This document shows, piece by piece, positions 1 through 5,310 of a DNA stretch of 5,820 nucleotides. This DNA is from Desulfurococcaceae archaeon (GTDB lineage Archaea; Thermoproteota; Thermoprotei_A; Sulfolobales; Desulfurococcaceae): assembly GCA_020833085.1 (NCBI GenBank), contig JAJHQY010000035.1, positions 1-5,820 of the forward strand, written 5' to 3'. The notes below the pieces were generated by a model. The model did not search any database, was not told where the DNA came from, and was given only the letters and a program-made list of their open reading frames with translations. A program made the translations under genes and the position numbers. Every line of letters starts with the position of its first letter. The first letter of the stretch is position 1.

Positions 1-1
1 G

Positions 2-70
2 TCATTGAGCTATTTCGTTGTAGCTAAGCTGGCTAACTACATTACTAGAGAGCCCCAGCGAAAAATCTAA
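2..70 (+). CDS. C-terminal end of an upstream gene (partial, unidentified)
   Basis: An open frame enters from the left edge and ends at TAA (68-70). It gives 22 residues beginning SLSYFVVAKLANY and ending in a basic tail, EPQRKI. The other two forward frames close early, with TAA at 25-27 and TGA at 6-8, so this is the only forward frame that can carry a gene into the window. The short stretch looks like an amphipathic helix followed by a charged C-terminus, which suits a real protein end. A pyrimidine-rich run (73-89) and then the TATA box of the next gene follow, as expected after a gene end. The family cannot be named from 22 residues, and a chance open frame of this length is possible. 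Confidence 0.4.
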   Translation, partial: SLSYFVVAKLANYITREPQRKI

Positions 71-72
71 GC

Positions 73-89
73 GCTCTTCCCCGCTCTCT
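73..89 (+). terminator. Possible pyrimidine-rich terminator after the left-edge gene
   Basis: A 17-base stretch (starting gctcttcccc) with a single purine after its first base lies just past the stop codon at 68-70 and before the TATA box at 99-105. Archaeal termination often uses pyrimidine- or T-rich coding-strand tracts without a hairpin. The T content here is modest, so this is a weak call based mostly on position. Confidence 0.2.
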
Positions 90-98
90 AGTTAAGCG

Positions 99-105
99 TT
101 ATAAA
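99..105 (+). promoter_or_regulatory. TATA box for the 125-1189 gene
   Basis: The heptamer ttataaa is centred near 102, with a short purine stretch (aagcg) just upstream that could serve as a weak BRE. Archaeal transcription starts about 24-27 bases downstream of the box centre, which puts the start at about 126-129. That is essentially the TTG start codon at 125-127, so the transcript is predicted to be leaderless. This is the main support for the TTG start. Confidence 0.6.
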
Positions 106-124
106 CACTACTATTTAATTAAAC

Positions 125-1189
125 TTGAAGAGGCTGTGGAATTTGAGAGGAAGTTTTAGTGAAGGTGTCTTGATAAAAACGCAAGGAGATGTCTACACTG
201 TGTGGAAGCCTCTAAATGAAATTTTAGGTAGCCATAACGCGAGGACTACTATTACACTAAATTTACACAATAGAAGAACTAGAAGAGTTGCTCACGGAGT
301 TCTCGAATTATTAGTAGAGGCTAATAGTACACACGTTGACTGGAGGTTAAAAGTTGGTGGAGTAAACATTACGCGCGAGTTCAAACCCTCATTTGCACTG
401 GAAATACCAGAACTAAATAGATATTTCTTTAAATTTGTCTACGACATTACAGGACTACTTAACACCGATGAGGCTACTAGTAGGGAGTGGGTTAATATAA
501 TAATTAGGCACAATGGTGGAGACCAGCTGAGCCTCAAAGGCCTACTACTCAACGTTATTTACGAGGATTCAGAGGCTTCTTCTATATATAGTCATGCAAC
601 AGGGCTACTACTAGTGGAGAGGGGAGATGAATTTACACATAATTTAAACTCAGCGTTTCAGAACAGAAGTAATATTCACACTAAACTAATACTGTACGCG
701 CCGAGAACAACTAGAGCTAGAATTGCGTATGGGGACACTGTTGAGACTCTTACACTACAACACAACCAAGCAGAAGAGTATAGTGTACTGAGTGGCAGAT
801 TCACTCCTCAAATTAAACTCCTACTCGAAGAGGACGCTCAGAGCTACGTAGTCCTCTCGAGTATAACTACCTACACTGTAGATCTAAAGGTGCCGCGATT
901 AGAGCTAGATGGCGTAGAGACTCTTAGGCGCGGCTCCGACGTCAAGATCAAAGTGAGAGTAGTAAATGTGGGGGAGTCTGTACCTGATAGAGTTGTAATT
1001 AGCGTGTTTAATAGAGGCTTCTTAGTTGGCACTGTGAGATGTGATCACACTAAATACAAGCCGGGTGAACTAGTAGAGGAGGAGCTGGTAATTCCAATTC
1101 AGCAACAACTATCTGAGTTAACAGTGAGAGTTGCGTGGTCTAAACTAACTAGGACGGAGTTTATTGATAGAAAAGTCACTCTCACTTAG
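125..1189 (+). CDS. Hypothetical beta-rich protein with C-terminal CARDB/Ig-like domain, no internal methionine
   Basis: This is a 354-residue protein that I cannot assign to a characterised family. Residues about 20-250 form a beta-rich region. Its segments YDITGLLN (106-113) and LLLNVIYEDSE (140-150), followed by a TGLLLVERGDEF strand, resemble the pattern of DUF3344-type archaeal proteins (yDVTdlv..N, then G..LvvvYED). That resemblance is from memory. Residues about 255-354 look like a CARDB/Ig-like sandwich: VPRLELDGVETLRRG, then KIKVRVVNVGES, VVISVFNRGFLVG and a closing TVRVAWS strand. I see no signal peptide, membrane helix or sorting tail, so it is either cytoplasmic or exported by an unseen route. 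The only methionine is the initiator, encoded by TTG, and there is one cysteine (306). The start is supported by a TATA box placed for leaderless initiation. The 3' end faces dtdA across 17 bases. Confidence 0.8.
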   Translation: MKRLWNLRGSFSEGVLIKTQGDVYTVWKPLNEILGSHNARTTITLNLHNRRTRRVAHGVLELLVEANSTHVDWRLKVGGVNITREFKPSFALEIPELNRYFFKFVYDITGLLNTDEATSREWVNIIIRHNGGDQLSLKGLLLNVIYEDSEASSIYSHATGLLLVERGDEFTHNLNSAFQNRSNIHTKLILYAPRTTRARIAYGDTVETLTLQHNQAEEYSVLSGRFTPQIKLLLEEDAQSYVVLSSITTYTVDLKVPRLELDGVETLRRGSDVKIKVRVVNVGESVPDRVVISVFNRGFLVGTVRCDHTKYKPGELVEEELVIPIQQQLSELTVRVAWSKLTRTEFIDRKVTLT

Positions 1190-1201
1190 AAACGGAAAGA
1201 G
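1188..1201 (-). terminator. Possible T/C-rich terminator for dtdA
   Basis: Read on the minus strand, the bases just past the dtdA stop are ctctttccgtttct, a pyrimidine-rich tract with two TTT runs. Another short T run (cttttct) lies further on, at about 1171-1177, inside the opposing gene. Both suit hairpin-less archaeal termination but neither is strong. Confidence 0.25.
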
Positions 1202-1206
1202 CACTA

Positions 1207-2058
1207 CTAGACGTATTTCACGGCGACGCCTCTCATCTCAGCATACTTCTCTATGAGCTCTCTGTGTTCTCGCCTAGTGCTCTTCTTCTCCACGACTATT
1301 TGCTCAGGCTTAGCTACTGTCCTGTAGAGCATTTTACCCAAGATCTCGAAGTCCAGGTGTGTTAGCGCGTACTTCGGCATTATGTGGCCAAAACAGACAC
1401 TCTCGCTTAGCGACATCTCAGTGAATTTACGTGAGTAATGCCCACCTCCAATACCAAGTGAAATTGTGCATGTTGGTAAGTTTGGGTACTCGGAGAGGAG
1501 TGCAACTACAGCTTCACCGACAACTACGTGGTTAACTGGGTCAATCCACTCGCTGTGGCTACTACCTATTTCTATGAATACTAGTGGCTTTTCAAGACTT
1601 GTAGGGCCGTGGTGAGTAGCTTCGTAGCTAACCTCGTAGTCCTCTCTATTAAACCTAGTGGAAACAGCCTTTAGCGCTCTTAGCAACCTAAACGCTACTA
1701 CGGGGTGAGCTATTCCGAGCTCTCGGGGACGCCCACCGTAGAGGGCCTCCTCGGAGAAGTTGCCTGTTGAGTGAACAGTGTAGCTTTTAATACCAGCTTC
1801 GCTGGAGTGCCTCGAGAGCACAACGTAGAACTCTACAGTAGAGGGCAATCTCTCGTCGAGGAAATCGAAATAGAGAACATCCTCGCTGAAGCCGGCGAGA
1901 ATGAAGTTTTCCCCGGTGAAACACGTCTCGGCGTTAGTACACAGAGCACTGGGCCTGGCTCTGAGCGCGTTCGCTATGTAGTTAGCTATACCACGCCCAG
2001 CTGGATCTCTAGTACTGTAGACTAGCCCTATCACAGGCATCTCCACTTCGACTAACAC
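1207..2058 (-). CDS. dtdA: D-aminoacyl-tRNA deacylase (DtdA/DTD2 family)
   Basis: DtdA hydrolyses the ester bond of D-aminoacyl-tRNAs (such as D-Tyr-tRNA) in the cytoplasm and recycles the tRNA. It is the archaeal and plant enzyme type, unrelated to bacterial Dtd, and is reported to need zinc. Family motifs occur in order: VYSTRDPAG (13-21), SRHSS (82-86), YTVHSTGN (93-100), YEATHHGPTS (145-154), GIGGGHYSRKF (202-212) and GHIMPKYAL (224-232). The conserved histidines 84, 149, 150, 207 and 225 are all present. Its 283 residues are close to the family's usual length of about 270-280. The GTG at 2058 gives the longest form. The in-frame ATG at 2040 starts MPVIGLVYS, closer to where family members normally begin, so the true protein may be 277 residues. 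It is divergent from taw3 across a 49-base spacer, so the two tRNA genes may be co-controlled. The family call is firm; the start is not. Confidence 0.95.
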   Translation of the reverse strand: MLVEVEMPVIGLVYSTRDPAGRGIANYIANALRARPSALCTNAETCFTGENFILAGFSEDVLYFDFLDERLPSTVEFYVVLSRHSSEAGIKSYTVHSTGNFSEEALYGGRPRELGIAHPVVAFRLLRALKAVSTRFNREDYEVSYEATHHGPTSLEKPLVFIEIGSSHSEWIDPVNHVVVGEAVVALLSEYPNLPTCTISLGIGGGHYSRKFTEMSLSESVCFGHIMPKYALTHLDFEILGKMLYRTVAKPEQIVVEKKSTRREHRELIEKYAEMRGVAVKYV

Positions 2059-2070
2059 GCTGGTCTAAGT

Positions 2071-2096
2071 CATTTATAGATATCGCGATTTAAAGA
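2071..2096. promoter_or_regulatory. Divergent promoter region of dtdA and taw3 (two two-way A/T boxes)
   Basis: Two TATA-like elements lie about 17 bases apart. Box 1, atttata (2072-2078), reads tataaat on the minus strand. Box 2, atttaaag (2088-2095), contains the palindrome tttaaa. For taw3, box 1 predicts a start near 2100, which fits GTG at 2108; box 2 predicts about 2117, which fits ATG at 2132. For dtdA, box 2 predicts about 2067, which fits GTG at 2058; box 1 predicts about 2050, which fits ATG at 2040. All four starts would have short leaders. Which pair is used cannot be decided from sequence. Confidence 0.55.
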
Positions 2097-2107
2097 GCGG
2101 TCTTCAT

Positions 2108-2836
2108 GTGTTTAACTGGGACTACAAGATTATGAGAGTGCACTACGAGAAGTGGAGTTTAAGAAAAAGGCACTTTTGGTCTAGAATGTGGGAGGACTAC
2201 GAAATAGGCTACTTGGATAGAGATCTAGTTCCGTTACTAGTACTACTCAATAGAGACAGAGACGTCTACACTACTAGTAGTTGTAGTGGTAGAATAGTAG
2301 TTGTAGATGGTCCAGTGCCGTGGATTAGAGAAGAGACTAGTGTCGTCTTTAAATCACACGTTCCCGTTACTAGGCTAGAAGTAGACTTCGTGTTTAAGAA
2401 GACTCCACACCAGAGCTACTGGCTCATAGTCACAGGGCCAATTATACACTTGTCAACTGCAAGCCTCAGAAAAGCTCTAGATATACTCAGAAAAGCGAGA
2501 ACAGCAGGGTTCAAGCACAGCGGAATTATACACATCAGCCCCGCGAGAGGGATTTTCGTAGAACTAGTTACAGGAGTATACGCGGCACAATTACTCAGAA
2601 CACAGAGCACCAGTCTCATCTCAGAACTGGAAGTTGAAGAGCTCTTGGCCACTTTTAATAACGCGCTAATTGAGGGTAAAAAGAGGCTTCAAAAACTCTA
2701 CGAGATTTTAAGAGCTCAGCTACCTGAGAATTTAGACCCCTACATTGAAAGCGATCTCAAGAATAGAAGTATAAGGCTCCTCGAGTACACTCCTCTCGAG
2801 GTTTTCTATGAAATGTGCGGAGACTTGTGTAAATAA
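2108..2836 (+). CDS. taw3: tRNA wybutosine-synthesizing protein Taw3/TYW3
   Basis: TYW3-family proteins are SAM-dependent methyltransferases that N4-methylate a tricyclic wyosine intermediate at G37 of tRNA-Phe, next to the anticodon; this helps hold the reading frame. The diagnostic motif is present: YTTSSCSGRI at residues 54-63. It follows the usual N-terminal helix (HFWSRMWEDYEIGYLD, 22-37, then LVPLLVLLN). Further family features are a charged KKTPHQSYWLIV segment (97-108), PIIHLSTASLRKALDILRKARTAGFKHSGI (two runs within 111-140) and GIFVELVTG (148-156). The length of 242 is slightly above the common 200-230, with a charged helical tail from about 172. GTG at 2108 is used here; ATG at 2132 (MRVHYEKWS) is a realistic alternative and loses no family motif. 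It is divergent from dtdA, and no other wybutosine gene (taw1, taw2) lies in the window. Confidence 0.93.
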   Translation: MFNWDYKIMRVHYEKWSLRKRHFWSRMWEDYEIGYLDRDLVPLLVLLNRDRDVYTTSSCSGRIVVVDGPVPWIREETSVVFKSHVPVTRLEVDFVFKKTPHQSYWLIVTGPIIHLSTASLRKALDILRKARTAGFKHSGIIHISPARGIFVELVTGVYAAQLLRTQSTSLISELEVEELLATFNNALIEGKKRLQKLYEILRAQLPENLDPYIESDLKNRSIRLLEYTPLEVFYEMCGDLCK

Positions 2837-2867
2837 GTTTGTGAGTGTGCTTACGCTATATAGTGAG

Positions 2868-2875
2868 TATATTTA
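2868..2875 (+). promoter_or_regulatory. TATA box for the OB-fold tRNA-binding gene
   Basis: The octamer tatattta is centred near 2871 and predicts transcription from about 2896, giving a leader of roughly 28 bases. A second candidate, ctatatag (2856-2863), lies just upstream and would lengthen the leader by about 12 bases. The first box lies within an imperfect inverted repeat, agtga-gta / tac-ttcact (about 2862-2881), which could be a regulator site. Confidence 0.5.
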
Positions 2876-2910
2876 CTTCACTCGCTCATCACTGAGTCAG
2901 CGTAGTGTGC

Positions 2911-2916
2911 GGGGTG
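2911..2916 (+). promoter_or_regulatory. Shine-Dalgarno-like site deciding the GTG start at 2924
   Basis: The sequence ggggtg contains GGTG, which pairs with the archaeal 16S 3' end, and ends 7 bases before GTG at 2924. A GTG inside the site itself (2914) is in another frame, and the GTG at 2922 is followed at once by TGA. So 2924 is the only sensible start, and this gene, unlike its left-hand neighbours, appears to have a true leader. Confidence 0.5.
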
Positions 2917-2923
2917 CAAGTGT

Positions 2924-3253
2924 GTGAGCGGGCTAGTAGATATTGAGGAGTTTAAGAGAATAGACTTGAGAGTGGGGTTAGTAAAGAGCGCGGAGAGAAT
3001 TAAGGGATCTGACAAGCTCATTAAGCTAGTAGTTGACCTGGGAGAGCTCGGAGAGAGACAGATTGTCGCGGGACTTGGTAAGTGGTACTCGCCAGAGTAC
3101 TTCGTGGGAAAATACGTTATCGTGGTCGCTAATTTGAAGCCGAAGAAGATTATGGGCGTGGAGAGTCAGGGCATGCTCTTAGCTACCGACACTGACCCGC
3201 CTGTAATAGCCACTGTGGCCTCGGAAGTTAAACCTGGCTCAAAATTAATTTAG
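2924..3253 (+). CDS. Stand-alone tRNA-binding OB-fold protein (MetRS beta-subunit/Trbp111 type)
   Basis: This 109-residue protein is a single EMAP-type tRNA-binding OB-fold, the domain found at the C-terminus of many methionyl-tRNA synthetases and free-standing in Trbp111 and archaeal MetRS beta subunits. Such proteins dimerise, bind the tRNA elbow and raise aminoacylation efficiency when paired with MetRS. Visible motifs are IEEFKRIDLRVGLV (7-20), GSDKLIKLVVDLG (28-40), RQIVAGLGKWYSPE (45-58), and VANLKPKKIMG followed by ESQGMLLA (68-87), ending with PGSKL. It fills one OB domain with no extension, so nothing catalytic is present. CsaA has the same fold, but CsaA lacks the long archaeal linker GLGKWYSPEYFVGK, so the MetRS-beta type is preferred. 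The last 26 bases overlap the end of acdA on the other strand. Confidence 0.92.
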   Translation: MSGLVDIEEFKRIDLRVGLVKSAERIKGSDKLIKLVVDLGELGERQIVAGLGKWYSPEYFVGKYVIVVANLKPKKIMGVESQGMLLATDTDPPVIATVASEVKPGSKLI

Positions 3254-4661
3254 CCGCTTCCGCTTCTTCTCGCTTTTTTAACCGTGTTTCTAAGTACCTC
3301 CTATACCACAACATTTTACTCAACGCGAATATAGCTTCTTCTGGTGTGGGGTATGCTGGTATACCGTGCTTATTTAGATATCTCATAGCCTCGTACACTT
3401 CGACTCCACCTATAAACGCGGCTAGAGTAGTCTTAGATACATTGTTTTCCCGGTAGAACTCAACTATAGCTCTAGCTAAGTCCCTGGGGTCTAGAATAGC
3501 TGTTCTGCAGTAGAGTAGTACGATATTGTGTATTTCAGGGGATTTCACAGCTACTTTTAGTGCCTTAATGTAGTTGTCCACTACGGCCTGTCCTGTTAAG
3601 TCAACTGGGTTTTTAGGGCTTCCAAACCACGGCATTGTCTCTCTGAACTCCTCTATTAGTTTCTGACTAGGCTCGAGTAGTTTAACACCATAGAGCTCAG
3701 CGGCGTCTGTAGCTAAAACGCCGGCTCCTCCACCATTAGTAATAATCACGGTGTTCTCGCCTACTGGTAGTGGTTGTTGTGCGAGCGCTCTAGCCACGTT
3801 GAAGAGCTCTGTTATCGTGCGAGCTCTAATCACGCCCGCCTGCTTAAACGCGGCTTCATACAGAGCGTCTGAGCCGGCTAAGCTACCAGTGTGGCTGGCT
3901 ACGGCCTTCATACCCCTCTCAGTTATACCAGCTTTAATGACTACAACGGGTTTTCTTAGCGTAACGTGAGACATTTTCTCAACAAATTCTCGACCTCTAC
4001 CCGGCTTGAGCCCTTCTAGATATATTGTTATTACTCGCGTATTGGGGTCGTCTGCTAGTAGCTCCGACAACTCGACTACGTCTATATCAGCCATGTTGCC
4101 GACGCTGAAGAGCGCAGAGAGCCCTATTTCATTCATTATTGTCCAGCCCATTAGTGCTATTCCGAGAGCACCGCTCTGTGTAATGAAGGCTATATTCCCC
4201 TTGGCTACTTCGAGTGGCCCAAACGTCGCGTTGATATTTAGAGGTGTGTAAGCGTAGCCGAAGATATTAGGACCCAGTATCCTCAAGCCGTACTCTCTCG
4301 CGATTTTCACAATGCGCTCTTCTAGCTCTACATTACCGACTTCAGAGAACCCCGAAGATATTACAACAGCTACTTTAACGCCCTTTTTACCGCACTCTTC
4401 AATGACTTTAGGCGTCTCCGGCGCAGGCACTACTACTACAGCGACGTCTACTTCATCGGGAATAGATAGTACACTTGGATACGCCTTGTAGCCTAGAATT
4501 TCAGTCGCGTGGGGATTTACTGGGTAGATTCTCCCTTTAAATCCGTAGTCTACGATGTTTCTGAGTATAGTATAGCCTATTTTGCCTGGACTCCTACTAG
4601 CACCTATTACAGCAATACTTCTAGGCTCTATTAGAGCTCTAAGCGCGCTCAGCTCTCCCAC
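3228..4661 (-). CDS. acdA: Acetyl-CoA synthetase (ADP-forming), alpha subunit
   Basis: ACD converts acyl-CoA + ADP + Pi to acid + ATP + CoA and is a main energy-conserving step in peptide- and sugar-fermenting archaea. This is the alpha subunit. It has an N-terminal CoA-binding Rossmann domain (RSIAVIGASRSPGKIGY, 14-30; VDVAVVVVPA, 71-80), followed by two CoA-ligase domains. The phosphohistidine is visible as His257 in VASHTGSLAGSD (254-265), the same number reported for the Pyrococcus furiosus enzyme. YLEGLKPGRG (214-223) carries the family's conserved glutamate, and TQSGALG and TNGGGAGV are the usual glycine loops. At 477 residues it is slightly longer than typical alpha chains (about 460), with a charged tail. 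There is no ATP-grasp domain, so a separate beta subunit is needed, and none is in the window. The acyl-CoA preference cannot be read from sequence. The start is GTG, and its own TATA box lies upstream. Confidence 0.93.
   Translation of the reverse strand: MGELSALRALIEPRSIAVIGASRSPGKIGYTILRNIVDYGFKGRIYPVNPHATEILGYKAYPSVLSIPDEVDVAVVVVPAPETPKVIEECGKKGVKVAVVISSGFSEVGNVELEERIVKIAREYGLRILGPNIFGYAYTPLNINATFGPLEVAKGNIAFITQSGALGIALMGWTIMNEIGLSALFSVGNMADIDVVELSELLADDPNTRVITIYLEGLKPGRGREFVEKMSHVTLRKPVVVIKAGITERGMKAVASHTGSLAGSDALYEAAFKQAGVIRARTITELFNVARALAQQPLPVGENTVIITNGGGAGVLATDAAELYGVKLLEPSQKLIEEFRETMPWFGSPKNPVDLTGQAVVDNYIKALKVAVKSPEIHNIVLLYCRTAILDPRDLARAIVEFYRENNVSKTTLAAFIGGVEVYEAMRYLNKHGIPAYPTPEEAIFALSKMLWYRRYLETRLKKREEAEAAKLILSQV
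3254..3279 (+). terminator. Poly-T terminator for the OB-fold gene, inside the 3' end of acdA
   Basis: Directly after the stop codon at 3251-3253 the + strand is almost pure pyrimidine and ends in six T (3274-3279, within cgctttttta). This is the classic form of a hairpin-less archaeal terminator for the + strand gene. On the minus strand the same bases encode the Lys/Glu/Ala-rich tail of AcdA (KKREEAEAA, 462-470), so the sequence seems to serve both genes. Confidence 0.5.
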
Positions 4662-4696
4662 GGTTAATCCCGAGTGGTGTATAGCAGAATTAAGGC

Positions 4697-4704
4697 TTTT
4701 TAAA
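4697..4704 (-). promoter_or_regulatory. TATA box for acdA
   Basis: Read on the minus strand, this is tttaaaaa in an A/T-rich block (4697-4710) within the 61-base gap between the phosphoesterase-like gene and acdA. The predicted transcription start is near 4675, giving a leader of about 14 bases before GTG at 4661. No good Shine-Dalgarno site is visible. Its presence suggests acdA is transcribed on its own and is not the third gene of the operon to its right. Confidence 0.55.
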
Positions 4705-4722
4705 TAATTAGATTTGCATTAA

Positions 4723-5310
4723 CTAGTACTTACATAGCTCAGCAATAGTACTCTCCACGTTTAGAGCGTGTGCTCTAATTTCACCACTTTCAGAGAGCTC
4801 TACTAGCCCCAGAAAACCCAGTCTTAAGCTACCAGGAGAAAACACGGATTTCTCTTGATTAAAGCAGGGCTTTTTGCAGGTACCCGTAACTACTAATCGT
4901 GGTTTTAAGCGCTTAATAGCGCTGTCGACTACATCGCTACACGCTCTACAGCAAGTATACTCAAGCCCCGGTAGGCTAGATACCACTATGTCGACTTCTT
5001 CGAGATAAGCGTCTGGGCAACTAGATAGCCCTATACCGAGTAGTTTCAGCTCACCGTGTTTAATAAGCTTACACTCTGCGAGACCCCCAATTCTATTGAG
5101 AGCTACGGCTACAGAGGCGTTATCATAGCTTCCCAAAATACCCATGACGCGCACTCTGCAACTAGAACTAAGCCACTCAATTATAGTTGGCGAGACTGTG
5201 TTACCGAGCAGTACAACTGCGTCTGCCCCGAGGAATCTCGCGAGAAAGCAGAGAATTCTCACTAGGCTTTTCGAGCCCTGTAAGTCGTGTACTGTAATTA
5301 GCCTCAACAC
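4723..5310 (-). CDS. Degenerate calcineurin-like phosphoesterase-fold protein, probably inactive, Cys-rich
   Basis: The 195 residues follow the order of small archaeal metallophosphoesterases (COG2129-like), but the metal-binding motifs are changed one after another. DxHG appears as HDLQGS (8-13). GDxxD appears as GNTVSP (36-41). GNHD appears as GSYD (60-63). The tHxPP strand appears as VVSSLPG (109-115). GHxH appears as GTCKKP (143-148). The closing NPGS survives as SPGSL (158-162). Loss of nearly all His, Asp and Asn ligands implies no standard two-metal catalysis. There are ten cysteines (21, 51, 80, 98, 120, 121, 124, 145, 149, 193), including CCRAC and CKKPC, so structural disulfides or a different metal site are possible. 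The GTG start overlaps the end of the upstream gene by 7 bases, indicating one transcript. The fold call rests on motif order; a binding or scaffold role is inference. Confidence 0.7.
   Translation of the reverse strand: MLRLITVHDLQGSKSLVRILCFLARFLGADAVVLLGNTVSPTIIEWLSSSCRVRVMGILGSYDNASVAVALNRIGGLAECKLIKHGELKLLGIGLSSCPDAYLEEVDIVVSSLPGLEYTCCRACSDVVDSAIKRLKPRLVVTGTCKKPCFNQEKSVFSPGSLRLGFLGLVELSESGEIRAHALNVESTIAELCKY

Noticed and set aside
1771..2025. 84-codon open frame on the + strand opposite dtdA
   Set aside because: It lies wholly antisense to a gene with firm family motifs, and its translation is low-complexity with no recognisable domain.
2275..2306. 12-base direct repeat tagtagttgtag, two copies 20 bases apart
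   Set aside because: It falls in the codons of the conserved TTSSCSGR motif and the valines after it; the copies are in different frames and follow from AGT/GTA codon choice.
2416..2652. 78-codon open frame on the minus strand inside taw3
   Set aside because: Antisense to a recognised enzyme; Ser-rich translation, no promoter or ribosome site.
2924..3253. Reading the OB-fold protein as the chaperone CsaA
   Set aside because: Same fold, but the archaeal MetRS-beta segment GLGKWYSPEYFVGK and the neighbouring tRNA genes fit the tRNA-binding type better.
3751..4251. Two + strand open frames (3751-3969, 4006-4251) inside acdA
   Set aside because: Both are shadows of the acdA coding strand, with Ser/Ala/Pro-rich translations and no supporting signals.
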